A stretch of 64,000 bases of DNA, taken from the NCBI GenBank assembly GCA_030527205.1, contig JAUNBG010000001.1:1-64000 (forward strand), given 5' to 3'. The position numbers were made by a program, and so were the translations under genes. Numbering within the stretch: position 1 is the first letter of the stretch; the number at the start of each line of letters is the position of its first letter. The notes beneath the pieces were generated by a model. It was not told the DNA's origin. It did no database searches and worked only from the letters and a program-made list of their open reading frames with translations. Origin of the DNA: Planctomycetia bacterium (GTDB lineage: Bacteria > Planctomycetota > Planctomycetia > Pirellulales > Thermoguttaceae). This document shows positions 35,961 through 45,353 of this stretch, piece by piece.

Positions 35961-36087
35961 TTCCTGATTTGTTTTTTCTATTTTGAATCTTCGATTTTTC
36001 AAAAACGATTGTCCAACGATCCAAAGAAATGACAAAATATGTTTTCAACGACGGGATATTTGGAAAAATGGGAGAGTTCATATTATG

Positions 36088-36134
36088 AAACTGAATTCCT
36101 TTTTGTGTACGAAATAAAAAGGGGATTCAGTTTT
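36088..36134 (+). terminator. Long hairpin downstream of ilvC
   Basis: AAACTGAATTCCTTTTT (36088-36104) pairs with AAAAAGGGGATTCAGTTTT (36116-36134) in a stem of about 16 bp with a small internal irregularity and an 11-nt loop. A T-rich stretch (TTTTGTCTTTT) follows, so it probably ends the ilvC transcript. The rest of 35961-36312 holds a repeat copy and no gene. Confidence 0.65.
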
Positions 36135-36144
36135 GTCTTTTACT

Positions 36145-36240
36145 GAAAACCGGAAAGGGAAACAAACTTTGTTTTTTCGTCAGCCGCTTGTTTTCTTGCC
36201 CGGTTTGCAACCTCAAGGTCAGGATTCATAACAGGCTTGT
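36145..36240 (+). repeat. Degenerate repeat family 3 copy (well preserved)
   Basis: AAACCGGAAAGGGAAACAAA at the left, TTGCCCGGTTTGCAACC in the middle and ATAACAGGCTTG at the right, co-linear with 18501-18600. It starts just after the ilvC hairpin. Confidence 0.6.
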
Positions 36241-36312
36241 TAATCATTATCAGGTTTGATTTTATTTCGATTTGTTGTATTTAGGTTGTTTTTCAAAACG
36301 GCAGGTTATGAA

Positions 36313-37206
36313 ATGTCTGATGAACTATTTTTAACGCAAGATCATCCCTCTTTTTTTCGGGATCAGCAATATGTTTATCCGGTAATAGGACGGCGAGCGG
36401 GAGGCGTTTCGATCGGCATTAATTTGAGTCAATCCCAAAAATGCAATTTTCGTTGCATTTATTGTCAGGTTGGTCATGAACGAATCGACCGGCAGGCCTT
36501 GTTTGCGTCTCAAAACTCGAAATCCGATGATATTGATTTGACCAAGCTTCATTTTGAACTGAAAAAGACAGCTCAACAAGTTCTCAATGGACGAATTTTC
36601 GAGGATGCCTGGTTTTCTCATGCGCCGAAAGACAAGCGTATTTTGAAGGATTTTGCTTTCAGCGGCGACGGAGAACCGACTCTTTCTTCTCAATTTCCTT
36701 CAGCGGTTCAAGCGGTTGTTGATGTTCGTCAAGAATTGCGATTGGATGACGTTAAAATTGTTTTGATTACTAATGCGACCTGTCTCCAAAAACCGGCTGT
36801 TGTCGAAGCTTTGAAATTGTTGATTGAAAACAATGGCGAAATATGGGCAAAACTTGACGCGGGAAGCGATTATTGTTATCAGACAATGAATCGTTCTTCC
36901 GTTCCCTATTCAACAATTCTGGACAATATTTTATTTGTTGCTCAAAGTTGGGGCGTCGTTATTCAAACAATGCTTCTTCGATCCAACGGCGAATTGCCGT
37001 CTGAAGTTGAAATCATAAAATATTGTCAACAATTGAATCAAATACGAGAAAAAGGGGGGACAATTCGTCAGTTGCAATTATATACAGTTGCAAGAGAACC
37101 GTTGGAAAATAATGTTGTTGCCCTTTCAAATGAGGAAATGAATCATTTGGGAACTTTCATTCGCTCAAAAACTTCGTTGAATCCTCAGATCTTTTATTCG
37201 CATTAA
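36313..37206 (+). CDS. Radical SAM protein
   Basis: A 297-residue protein with the radical SAM cysteines in CNFRCIYCQVG (Cys-x3-Cys-x2-Cys) and the SAM-binding FSGDGEPTL. It continues with VLITNATCLQKPAVVEAL and WAKLDAGSDYCYQTMNRS. The overall pattern (a C-terminal end at QLQLYTVAREP and a YPVIGRR start) resembles wyosine-base-like radical SAM proteins, but the substrate is not known. ATG 36313 is preferred because GCAGGTTATGAA precedes it and the first conserved segment follows; the frame opens further upstream to 36256. Confidence 0.85.
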   Translation: MSDELFLTQDHPSFFRDQQYVYPVIGRRAGGVSIGINLSQSQKCNFRCIYCQVGHERIDRQALFASQNSKSDDIDLTKLHFELKKTAQQVLNGRIFEDAWFSHAPKDKRILKDFAFSGDGEPTLSSQFPSAVQAVVDVRQELRLDDVKIVLITNATCLQKPAVVEALKLLIENNGEIWAKLDAGSDYCYQTMNRSSVPYSTILDNILFVAQSWGVVIQTMLLRSNGELPSEVEIIKYCQQLNQIREKGGTIRQLQLYTVAREPLENNVVALSNEEMNHLGTFIRSKTSLNPQIFYSH

Positions 37207-37781
37207 TTCAAATTTTCAAGTTTTCTATTTTTTCTATTTTAACTTTTCCCCTTTTTTAGAGGAATTATATATTAGAAAAACTTTTTTTTTGATAAAAGAA
37301 GGCTGAAAAAGCTGGAATGGGGATGTTTTTTTATACAAATCGAGTATATTGTTATTATACTGACTTCGATAAGTTTGCAAAAAATTTGGTAAGCGAGACT
37401 TTTCCAATGAAATTTTTGACTAAAGATTTTGTAACGCCTAAACGAAATCAGTTTAAAGAGTCAAATTTCTTTTTGAGACAGGAAAACAAATTGAAACTTC
37501 ATCGTTTATTAAATCGGTCAATTTAGCCAAGTTTATAAAAAGTCAATATTCTTTCAGATATTATGAAAATGGAGATTTTTCAAGAATAAAGCGCAGGAAT
37601 GAATAAAATTAAGACAGCAACAATTTTGAAAGTTGGTTCAAAATGTTCAAATCTTGTTTCATTAAACGAATAAGAAGTTTTAAAATGTTGAATTTATAAC
37701 AAAAAAATGAAAAAGATGACTTTTGTTAATAAAAAGGATTTTTCTTTTCGATTCTTATTAGAGACATTAAGGAGCTGAAAA
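37207..37781. other. Intergenic stretch upstream of hpf
   Basis: 575 AT-rich bases. A 69-codon plus-strand frame (37317-37526) has a weak start, no motif and strongly AT-biased composition, so I do not call it. TATTAG near 37756 could be the -10 of hpf, with a poor -35. Confidence 0.4.
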
Positions 37782-38078
37782 ATGCAAGTTAACGTGTCAG
37801 TTCGCCATGGAAATCTGTCGGAAGCAGCCCAACAAAAAATCATCGAAAAAGTTGAAAAACTTGCTCGATTGATTGAGAGGGTTTCTAAAATTGATGTTAT
37901 TGTTGAGCTCGAAAAAGCGGATCATCCTTCTGTTGATCTTCTTGTTTCAACAGAACTGAAAAAAGAGTTTAAATCGAGCTATTCATCAGACGATCTTTAT
38001 GGTTGCCTCGATCAGGTCATTGATAAAGTTGAGCAGCAAATGCGAAAATTCAAGGAAAAATTGACCGATCATCATTGA
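37782..38078 (+). CDS. hpf: Ribosome hibernation promoting factor, short form
   Basis: A 98-residue HPF/RaiA-like protein starting QVNVSVRHGNLSEAAQQKI and continuing to LYGCLDQVIDKVEQQMRKFKEKL. It has no C-terminal dimerisation domain, so it is the short type. Such proteins bind the 30S decoding site and form 100S dimers or block initiation in stationary phase. AAGGAG lies seven bases before ATG. In many bacteria hpf sits next to ptsN, as here, which supports both calls. Confidence 0.92.
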   Translation: MQVNVSVRHGNLSEAAQQKIIEKVEKLARLIERVSKIDVIVELEKADHPSVDLLVSTELKKEFKSSYSSDDLYGCLDQVIDKVEQQMRKFKEKLTDHH

Positions 38079-38245
38079 AGATGACCCATTTTCTTTTCAA
38101 CTCGGAAGGCAATCGAAGGACGCAATCCGTCGATTCCAATAATTGAAGAAGCAAATAATGAAGAGATAAATATTTTATCTCAAGATTTTCCAATAGAAGA
38201 TTGATAAATAAATAGAATTTTGTTCCTCGTAATGGGAGTTTTTGA

Positions 38246-38722
38246 ATGAAATTTGCCGATTTTATTCTTGTAGACGCAATTCGTATACAACTTGATGCTG
38301 TTGATAAAGAAGGCGTTATTCGTGAAATGGTTCGAACAATAATTGACGCCGGAGGAATTCCAGACTCGGAATATGAAGGAATAGTCAAAGCGATAATGCG
38401 CCGGGAAGACCTTGGTTCAACGGGCATTGGTCGCGGAATCGCGGTTCCTCACACGAAACATGTAAGCGTTGATCGATTGGTTGGAACCGTTGCAATCAGT
38501 CAGGAAGGAATAGATTTTGACAGTTTGGACTGCGAAAAAGTCAATCTTTTTTTCCTTTTGATTTCTCCGCCAGATCGACCAAGCGAACATCTTCGAGCGT
38601 TGGAACATATAACTCGCCAACTTAAAGATGACGCATTTTGCCGTTTCCTGAAACAATCCCAAACGCGGGAAGACATTCTTCATCTATTGGATGAAGCGGA
38701 TAATAATGTTTATGGGAAATAG
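38246..38722 (+). CDS. ptsN: PTS EIIA-like regulatory protein (nitrogen PTS)
   Basis: A 158-residue EIIA of the fructose/mannitol/nitrogen type. The phosphorylated His69 lies in GIAVPHTKH, after GSTGIGRG. It is the last phosphoacceptor in the nitrogen PTS, where its phosphorylation state regulates partner proteins instead of carrying sugar. The genes hpf, ptsN, ptsH and ptsI follow in order with gaps of 167, 140 and 471 bp, and no EIIB or EIIC gene is seen. Confidence 0.92.
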   Translation: MKFADFILVDAIRIQLDAVDKEGVIREMVRTIIDAGGIPDSEYEGIVKAIMRREDLGSTGIGRGIAVPHTKHVSVDRLVGTVAISQEGIDFDSLDCEKVNLFFLLISPPDRPSEHLRALEHITRQLKDDAFCRFLKQSQTREDILHLLDEADNNVYGK

Positions 38723-38725
38723 GCG

Positions 38726-38744
38726 GTCTTTTTGATAAAAAGAC
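38726..38744 (+). other. Stem-loop between ptsN and ptsH
   Basis: GTCTTTTT (38726-38733), loop GAT, AAAAAGAC (38737-38744): an 8-bp perfect hairpin right after the ptsN stop. No T-run follows, so it may be a processing or stabilising hairpin instead of a terminator. Confidence 0.55.
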
Positions 38745-38862
38745 GGCGAATCAGAGAAGTTTTCTTTGAAAGGATTAAAATTCAAATGGGCTTTTCGACG
38801 AGATTTTAAGAAAAGCATAGACTTTTCCATTTGTCTTTTATTATCTGAAAGAGGTTCTGATA

Positions 38863-39153
38863 ATGAAATTGACTCGAGAATTGACCGTCAAGAACCAGGC
38901 AGGGTTTCATCTTCGAGTTGCGTCGATGATCAGTAAACTGGCAATGAACGTCCAATCCGAAGTTTTTTTGACGTTTGGTTCTTATAAAGCCGATTGTAAA
39001 AGTTGTTTTGACTTGTTGGCGGTTATGGCTCCTTGCGGAAGCGTTTTGACTTTGGATGTTGAAGGAGACGATGCAATAGAAATAGCGGATACGATAACCG
39101 ATATGTTTGAAAAGAAGTTTTTTGAAGACGAATTTGCTCCTCAAGAAACATAA
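38863..39153 (+). CDS. ptsH: HPr-like phosphocarrier protein
   Basis: A 96-residue HPr. The active His16 is in NQAGFHLRVAS, and a serine at position 47 (ADCKSCFDLL) corresponds to the regulatory Ser46. The canonical Pro after the Arg is replaced by Val, and the usual GLHARPA becomes GFHLRVA. The protein transfers phosphate from EI to EIIA. The last ten residues are acidic (FEKKFFEDEFAPQET). An HPr kinase gene was not seen in the window. GAAAGAGG lies upstream of ATG. Confidence 0.9.
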   Translation: MKLTRELTVKNQAGFHLRVASMISKLAMNVQSEVFLTFGSYKADCKSCFDLLAVMAPCGSVLTLDVEGDDAIEIADTITDMFEKKFFEDEFAPQET

Positions 39154-39624
39154 TGAACGGATCTGTTTTTCCGTATCCGAACAGGGCAATTCAAACAGCC
39201 ATTGTTGACGCTCGCAAATTAAAGGTCAACGATATAGAGCAGAGTTAAGTTTATTCTTGTTGATCCGAAATTATTTCATTTTGATTAATGAGAATCATTC
39301 TTTTATGAAGTCGTTGATTGAAATATGGGTTTGTGATTTGAATTTTGTCTTTTTGATTGTTTGTTGCTTCTGTTATTTGTTTTCTCTTGAAGATATGGTT
39401 TCGTCAGTTCCCGTTGTTCTCATTATAAAAACTCGCCAATCAGAGCAGTTGTTGGCGAGTCGAAAAGAGAACGAATCGTTTGGGGGTTATATCGAAGCCG
39501 TTTGGGGGGAACCGTTGCCTTCATAAATCGTCTTTTGCTGTTGCCGAATCTTGTGTCCGCAGGGATATTGGATTTGCAATAGCATTGTATATCCATACAA
39601 AGAGAACGTTATTCATAAAAACGA
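39154..39624. other. Gap between ptsH and ptsI
   Basis: 471 bp. It contains GTTGAC and GTCAAC near 39203-39228 that could pair, and an open frame of 73 codons from ATG 39305 (mostly hydrophobic residues at first). That frame has no ribosome binding site, so it is not called. No family copy is clear. Confidence 0.4.
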
Positions 39625-41397
39625 ATGAAAACTTATCAGGGAATTCCTGTTTCGCCAGGCATAATTATTGGCGAAGCGATGATCATCGACAATGGAAAAT
39701 GTCGAATCAACCGGCGTTTTATTTCGAAAGCCGATGTTGAGGCCGAATTGCTTCGTTTGGAAAATGCGATCTTAACGGCGAGTCATCAGATAGCCAAAAG
39801 AAGAGATTCAGCAACAAACGAATTGGGAAAAGAATATGGGCAAATTTTCGATGCTCATCTTTTAATTCTCTCAGATAAAAAATTGAAAACGGAGTTGCAG
39901 AGGCATATTGAGCAAGAGCTTTTCAGTGCCGAATATGCAGTCAGTCTAACGTTTGAACGTCAAGCCAATCTTCTTCGCAGTATTCAGCATGGCGGGCTTG
40001 CCGAACGAATTAATGACATTATCGATATTGAAACGAATCTGTTGCATACCTTGCTCGGAATACGACGGGAAAGCATAGCGCAATTAAATCGTCCAGTCGT
40101 TGTTTTGGCAACCAATTTGACGCCAAGCGAAACGGTCAATCTTGAAAAAGAGAAGGTTCTTGGAATAGCAACAGAAAGCGGCGGATTAGGAAGCCATACA
40201 GCGATTGTCGCGTCGGCGCTTCAAATTCCAGCCGTATTGGGAATCGGTCTTTTTTTGTCCGAAGTCAGCGATGGCGATATTGTTATTCTCGATGGCAAAA
40301 ACGGCATACTTATTGTTGAACCCGATGTCGAAACGATAAGGAAATTTGAGCAGCTTAAAGAGAATGAAACCTCTTTTCGTCGTCATCTTCTTTCCCAAAT
40401 TCATAAACCGGCTCAAACGCTTGATCAAACAGAGATATTTATTTTTGGCAATATAGAATTTCCTTATGAAGCGAAAATATGTCTCGAAAATGGAGCCAGC
40501 GGCATCGGTTTGTATCGAACCGAGTTTCTTTATCTTGTCGATTCTCCCGAAGGTCTTCCCAACGAAGAAGTTCATTTTCAGACCTATAAACAAGTTGCGG
40601 AATCAATGGGCGGAAAAGAGGGGAAAGTTGTTACAATAAGGACATTCGATTTGGGCGCGGATAAGCTTCCCGATGGGTTTCCTTTTGTTCAAGATGAGAA
40701 AAACCCTTTTATGGGACTTCGAAGCATTCGTTTGTCTTTGAGAAATACGGATATGTTTCGAACTCAGCTTCGCGCCATTTTAAGAGCCAGCGCTTTTGGC
40801 AATTTTCGCATTATGCTTCCGTTGGTTTCAACCGTTCGAGAATTTCGCAAAGCCAAAATGCTTATTGCCGACGTTCGCGAAGAATTATATGAATTGGGAG
40901 TTCCTTTTGATGAAAATATTCCGATTGGAATCATGGTTGAGGTTCCTTCGACTGTTATCATGCTCGGAACATTCGTTCATGAAGTCGATTTTTTCAGTAT
41001 TGGAACGAACGATTTGATTCAGTATACATTGGCCGTCGACCGAAGCAATAAGGACGTTTGTGACCTTTATAACGCAGAAGATCCAGCTGTTATTCGTCTT
41101 GTTAAACAATCCATTAAAGTTGCGACCATGTATGGAAAACCGATTTCTTTATGCGGTCAAATGAGCAGTAATCCGATCAATACGATTTTGCTTTTGGGGC
41201 TGGGATTGCGTCATTTCAGCGTTTCGCCGGGCGTCATTCTGGAAATAAAGGAGATATGCCGAAACGTTTCTATTTCAGAATGTCAGGAAATAGCGCAACG
41301 AGTTCTTTTTATGGAAAATGCTGCGGATATACGGAATTATTTGAAAAGCGAGCTTGAAAAGCGAATGAGTACGCAATTCGATCGCTTTGAGTATTAA
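39625..41397 (+). CDS. ptsI: PTS enzyme I
   Basis: A 590-residue phosphoenolpyruvate-protein phosphotransferase. The phospho-His is His191 in SGGLGSHTAIVA. The PEP-binding barrel has RTEFLYL, RTFDLGADK, VEVPSTVI, GTNDLIQYTLAVDRSN and the catalytic Cys (about residue 510) in LCGQMSSNP. It starts the phosphorelay to HPr. The full-length enzyme with no fused GAF domain is like the sugar-type EI, not PtsP. The start MKTYQGIPVSPGIIIG is the typical beginning. Confidence 0.96.
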   Translation: MKTYQGIPVSPGIIIGEAMIIDNGKCRINRRFISKADVEAELLRLENAILTASHQIAKRRDSATNELGKEYGQIFDAHLLILSDKKLKTELQRHIEQELFSAEYAVSLTFERQANLLRSIQHGGLAERINDIIDIETNLLHTLLGIRRESIAQLNRPVVVLATNLTPSETVNLEKEKVLGIATESGGLGSHTAIVASALQIPAVLGIGLFLSEVSDGDIVILDGKNGILIVEPDVETIRKFEQLKENETSFRRHLLSQIHKPAQTLDQTEIFIFGNIEFPYEAKICLENGASGIGLYRTEFLYLVDSPEGLPNEEVHFQTYKQVAESMGGKEGKVVTIRTFDLGADKLPDGFPFVQDEKNPFMGLRSIRLSLRNTDMFRTQLRAILRASAFGNFRIMLPLVSTVREFRKAKMLIADVREELYELGVPFDENIPIGIMVEVPSTVIMLGTFVHEVDFFSIGTNDLIQYTLAVDRSNKDVCDLYNAEDPAVIRLVKQSIKVATMYGKPISLCGQMSSNPINTILLLGLGLRHFSVSPGVILEIKEICRNVSISECQEIAQRVLFMENAADIRNYLKSELEKRMSTQFDRFEY

Positions 41398-41413
41398 TAG
41401 AGAAAGGAAAAAT

Positions 41414-41998
41414 ATGTCATCCGTTTTGAATAATCGTCGCGAATTTTTAAAATGGTTGGGTTTGTCGTCTGTCTCGGCGTTCAATTTGGTTTCTGGAATG
41501 AAAAAAGACGTTTTGGGTTCATCGAATGAATTGTCGTCCTTTTTATCGAAAGACGATCCGTTTGTTTTGTTTCATTCGTTTTTAAAAGAAGACGTTTGTG
41601 AAATAGTTCATTATTCCTATTGTCATTTTCCAACGATTGAACCGGAAACAAGAGCTTTATTTCAGATTCAATGGCGCGAAATTGCTGAAAAAACAGCGCA
41701 ATTGAAAAATCAGTCGCTTACAAAAATGGAAAACCATTCTATCGATTGCTGTACAATTATTTTGTCAGATGGAACGAAATTAATATATCATTTACGACTT
41801 TCCCCTTTAAGCAATCAAATGAAAAATTTGACTTTTTTTAATGGTCGAAAACAGCTTGCAATAGCGAGTCAGAAAGAGACAGAATGGGGATTGACGTTAT
41901 ATCGGAATAAAAGTTGTTGTTCCGAAACAATCTCTTTTCAAGAACGGTTGAAAGCAGATCAATTTCATCAGGCGAGAAATTTTCCGTTTTTTGATTGA
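41414..41998 (+). CDS. Hypothetical protein with Tat signal peptide
   Basis: A 194-residue protein beginning with a twin-arginine signal: NRREFLKWLGLSS and a following hydrophobic part. It should be exported, folded, by the Tat system. The mature part (about 40-194) has several Cys residues (DCCTIIL, KSCCSE) but no domain that I can name. AAAGGA precedes ATG. It starts 16 bp after ptsI, so it is likely in the same operon. No cofactor-binding motif is evident. Confidence 0.7.
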   Translation: MSSVLNNRREFLKWLGLSSVSAFNLVSGMKKDVLGSSNELSSFLSKDDPFVLFHSFLKEDVCEIVHYSYCHFPTIEPETRALFQIQWREIAEKTAQLKNQSLTKMENHSIDCCTIILSDGTKLIYHLRLSPLSNQMKNLTFFNGRKQLAIASQKETEWGLTLYRNKSCCSETISFQERLKADQFHQARNFPFFD

Positions 41999-42241
41999 TT
42001 TGAGGTTTGTTGGTCGTTGTTTAATTGATTGTTATTGATTGGAGCGCCGTTTTTTGACCGTCGCTTATTGTTTTGCCGAAATGATTGAGAATGGAACGTC
42101 AGCCAAAATGGATTTTTCATAATGCTTGAAAATAACGATAGCGTCGTTGAAATGGCATTTTTTTCTGTTTTGCCTGTTTTTTGAATAAAGACGTTTTGAA
42201 TTTAAAGGGCAATAATCATTGCTTTAATTTGGTTTGACTTT

Positions 42242-43267
42242 ATGAGAAATACTATTTGTCTGGAATTGATTCTTTGTTTTTTTTTCCTGATCAATCCTTT
42301 GACGATTCAAAATGTAATGACGCAAACAACGGATTTGCCGCTTGATACTTCGAGCCTCGACGAATCTTTCAATGAAGAAATCAGAGCAGAACAAAGTTCT
42401 TCGGAAGGAACGAATATCAAAGCGGATTCAGATGTCTTCGAGCCAGCTGTTGATTCAATATCGGACGGTTCTTCAACCAACCAAACAACCTTTTGGGGAC
42501 TTATTAAGGCAAGCGGTTGGGTTGGATTGATTATTTTTTTGCTTTCCGTTTCTGCTTGCGCTCTTGTTATTCAATTTCTTTTGACATTGCGAATGACTCT
42601 TCTTGCTCCCAAACATTTTGTATCAAAAATAGCCTCTTTCATTGAGCAGGGGCAAATTCGTTCCGCTTTTGATTTGTGTGCCAAAGATTCTTCAATGTTG
42701 GGACGCGTTCTTATTCGAGGTTTCAAAGAATTGGACGGTTCCTGGAAAGACGTTGAAAAATGTCTTGAAGATTCGCTTGCCGAAGAAACAGCCATTTTAT
42801 ATCGGCGGGTTGAATATTTGTCGGTTATTGGTAATATTGCCCCGATGCTTGGACTTTTGGGGACTGTTTTGGGAATGGTTATCGCTTTTGGAGACCTTGC
42901 CGCTTCGGACGGTTTGGCTCGAAATTTGGCGCAAGGAATTTATTTCGCTTTGATGACAACCGTTGAAGGACTTTTGGTTGCCATTCCGTCGTTAGCTGCA
43001 TTTGCGTTTTTTAATAATCGAGTTGCCGATTTATCTTCGAGATTGAGTCAACAGATTGAAGACCTTTTTCGTCCTATCAAAAAGCGGCTTGCTGCTTCCG
43101 AGAATCCAAAGGACAAGAAAAATATTTTGTCGCCTCAATCTCAATCATCTGTTTCTGTGCCAGCGGCGAAACCTCCTAAAATAACGCGTCTTGAAGGTCT
43201 TGAGGAAATTACAGAAAAGGAAGCCTGTTCCGAACGTCCCATTCCGTCGCTCAAACCTCGAAATTAG
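42242..43267 (+). CDS. MotA/TolQ/ExbB proton channel family protein
   Basis: A 341-residue protein with a signal sequence (1-28), a Ser/Glu-rich periplasmic part (30-80) and three transmembrane segments. The first is GWVGLIIFLLSVSACALVIQ. The second and third lie in the conserved SVIGNIAPMLGLLGTVLG and GIYFALMTTVEGLLVAIPSL. It ends in a cytoplasmic tail of about 75 residues. Together with the ExbD-like gene at 43544 it should form a proton-driven motor that powers outer-membrane transport or envelope tasks. TonB is not encoded here. The gap before exbD holds a family-3 repeat copy. Confidence 0.9.
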   Translation: MRNTICLELILCFFFLINPLTIQNVMTQTTDLPLDTSSLDESFNEEIRAEQSSSEGTNIKADSDVFEPAVDSISDGSSTNQTTFWGLIKASGWVGLIIFLLSVSACALVIQFLLTLRMTLLAPKHFVSKIASFIEQGQIRSAFDLCAKDSSMLGRVLIRGFKELDGSWKDVEKCLEDSLAEETAILYRRVEYLSVIGNIAPMLGLLGTVLGMVIAFGDLAASDGLARNLAQGIYFALMTTVEGLLVAIPSLAAFAFFNNRVADLSSRLSQQIEDLFRPIKKRLAASENPKDKKNILSPQSQSSVSVPAAKPPKITRLEGLEEITEKEACSERPIPSLKPRN

Positions 43268-43364
43268 CTTCGTTCTTTTTTATAAAAGAAATATTCGAAA
43301 AACATATTTATGAAAAAGGAGCCTGTGACCTTTCAAGAGATTCTGTTCAAATTCCAGTTTTATT

Positions 43365-43456
43365 GCGAAACCGTTTTGGACAACAGCGACGATCTTGCAA
43401 AATTTGTCCGACATTGTCTGAATTGCGAATCAACGGGTTTGCAAAAGGCTTGAGCA
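43365..43456 (+). repeat. Degenerate repeat family 3 copy
   Basis: GCGAAACCGTTTTGGACAAC at the left, AATTGCGAATCAACGGG in the middle and AAAGGCTTGAGCATGAA at the right. It lies between the ExbB-like and ExbD-like genes, and so inside the likely operon. Confidence 0.55.
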
Positions 43457-43543
43457 TGAAGAATGGAACAACTTGATTAGGGTTTCGTTTATCTAAAGGG
43501 GCATTTGATTCAATAACTTTAAAATCAGGAAAACAAAGCGACA

Positions 43544-43960
43544 ATGCGTTCTCCGAACGATTTAAAACCCAAGTCATTTTCGTTGAATATGACTCCGTTA
43601 ATTGACGTTGTTTTTCTTCTGATCATCTTTTTTATTGTTTCCAATAAGATGATGAAAGAAGAAGTCAGTATTGATCTGGATCTTCCTTCTGCAACGACCG
43701 GAAAGGAATTGACGCGTCAAAAAACGGCAAAAATTATTATTAACGTTGTTTCAGAAGAATCAATATTATTGGGAACGCGACCTGTTTCTTTGCCGGAGCT
43801 TCATTCGTTTTTTGAAACAGAAAAACTCAAGAGTAAAGATCCGCTCGAAATTCGAATTCGAACAAACCGAGCCAATCCTTATCAAATTGTCGAGCCGATT
43901 TTAGTCATCTGCGCGCGTTGCGGCATTGGAAATGTTTCGTTTTCTGTTGTTGATAAATAA
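43544..43960 (+). CDS. ExbD/TolR family protein
   Basis: A 138-residue protein with the signature LNMTPLIDVVFLLIIFF: the transmembrane Asp (Asp21) that carries protons in ExbD/TolR. The C-terminal periplasmic domain (about 45-138) has the usual TolR-like pattern (RIRTNRANPY). It partners with the ExbB-like protein. The start has a weak ribosome binding site (ACAAAGCGACA). Gene order and strand support an operon with the upstream ExbB-like gene. Confidence 0.92.
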   Translation: MRSPNDLKPKSFSLNMTPLIDVVFLLIIFFIVSNKMMKEEVSIDLDLPSATTGKELTRQKTAKIIINVVSEESILLGTRPVSLPELHSFFETEKLKSKDPLEIRIRTNRANPYQIVEPILVICARCGIGNVSFSVVDK

Positions 43961-44159
43961 GTTTGTTGATATTGCCATTCGGGCAAAGATTATTTGAAGA
44001 AAAAGTTATAAGGAGAAAGAAATCTGTCGAAAAAATCTAATTTATCAAAAAGAACTTATTGTTTAATCGGATTCCCCTTTCTGACTTTTTAAAAGACAAT
44101 TTATTTGCTCTCCTGTTTTCGAAAGTTCGGAACCGTTATTTCAGGGACTTAATCGCTTA

Positions 44160-44252
44160 GCGAAACCGTTCTGAACAACAGATTTCGCCCTCAATCGTCC
44201 GTTCTCTTGCGGTCTTGCGAAAGCAAAATGTTGGGTTTTCGAAAGAATAAAG
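44160..44252 (+). repeat. Degenerate repeat family 3 copy
   Basis: GCGAAACCGTTCTGAACAAC, AGATTTCGCCC, CTTGCGGTCTTGCGAAAGC match 50054-50151 and 18501-18600. It lies in the 43961-44306 interval between exbD and the convergent membrane protein gene, where no other feature was seen. Confidence 0.6.
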
Positions 44253-44306
44253 AAGAAAACAAATTGATATAATCCGATTATAACAAACAATCAGCAAATA
44301 AGTTCA

Positions 44307-45353
44307 TTAGAAGAAATCAACTTTTTCTTCGTTATTTGTTGCGTTAAGTTTCGATCTATTCGAATTGTTTGAAAGCAAAGGATTCGAAAGCTTTTTGGGC
44401 GGAAAGCAGAATGAAAACCGGGAATCTTGTTTTGAAGAAGAATAAGGGGCTTTTTTCAAAATCCATTTTGTGGGGAGATTGCTTTTTTCGATGATAATGG
44501 TTGAAACCAGCAGATCCTTAAACCATAAAAGTCTGGCTAATTCCTCTGGGTTTTCGTTGAGAGCATATTCCATAAACCAAGCCGACGTTAATGAATTAAA
44601 ATCTTTCAAAAGCGTTATTTGACCAGCTTCGGGACAGTCCAGTTGTTGCAGCAGTTTTTGATAAAATAATTGAAATCTCATTAAATCATGAATCGTTCGA
44701 CGAAGAAAATCAAGTTTTTTGTCATCTGGCGTTTCTTGATAAAGTCGCATTTTAGTCAGAAACCAGTTTTTAAGAACGAAATGGCAGTTTTTTTCGACTT
44801 TTAAAAAAGGATTCGGGGTCTTTTTTAATTTATTTATGCTATTTAATTGTTTTATCAACCCAGAGCTGGGAATAATATCGTCCGGTATAATATAGCAACT
44901 TGGATATTGCCGGGAAACGTTTCTGGGCGTTACCTGATATTGGAGTTGATATCGTTTTTTTGAATCTGTTGTTAATATTGGATTAGCTGTTTCTTTTTTT
45001 TGCAGATATTGCCGAATTTTTCCCTTAACGGAATTGATATAGGGGATATCATCGGGATTGTCGATTTGATTTTCGATGAATTGAATATATTGGTCGGCAA
45101 GCTTTTCGCTGATTTCCAGAGTTTCTTTATTCAGATCCCGAAAAAGAAACCATTGAGTTAACTGCGAGGAATTAATATTTTCTGGATTAATCGGAGCATT
45201 AATATTTCGCAACCAAATTCCAATGCCAATGGCAATAACAATGAAAACAATTAGGGAGAAAAGGAACAATCGCCAAAAAATTCGGCCTATTCGCTGAAAA
45301 ATGCTAAATGACGAAGCGGTTGAATTGTTGTTGGAATGATTATTATCTTCCAT
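44307..45353 (-). CDS. Predicted membrane-anchored protein
   Basis: A 348-residue protein. The first 20 residues are Asn/Ser-rich, then comes one transmembrane helix (about 29-49, LFLFSLIVFIVIAIGIGIWL). A long soluble domain follows, mostly helical, with no motif that I recognise. It ends in an Asn/Ser-rich tail. GAAAGAAATC precedes ATG. It is divergent from the ferredoxin gene at 45621 (267 bp between). Confidence 0.65.
   Translation of the reverse strand: MEDNNHSNNNSTASSFSIFQRIGRIFWRLFLFSLIVFIVIAIGIGIWLRNINAPINPENINSSQLTQWFLFRDLNKETLEISEKLADQYIQFIENQIDNPDDIPYINSVKGKIRQYLQKKETANPILTTDSKKRYQLQYQVTPRNVSRQYPSCYIIPDDIIPSSGLIKQLNSINKLKKTPNPFLKVEKNCHFVLKNWFLTKMRLYQETPDDKKLDFLRRTIHDLMRFQLFYQKLLQQLDCPEAGQITLLKDFNSLTSAWFMEYALNENPEELARLLWFKDLLVSTIIIEKSNLPTKWILKKAPYSSSKQDSRFSFCFPPKKLSNPLLSNNSNRSKLNATNNEEKVDFF

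Noticed and set aside
35001-36035. 344-residue minus-strand frame over ilvC
   Set aside because: It is antisense to a clear ketol-acid reductoisomerase and has no protein-like motifs.
37317-37526. 69-residue plus-strand frame
   Set aside because: Strongly AT-biased, no motif, weak start; more likely chance in an AT-rich gap.
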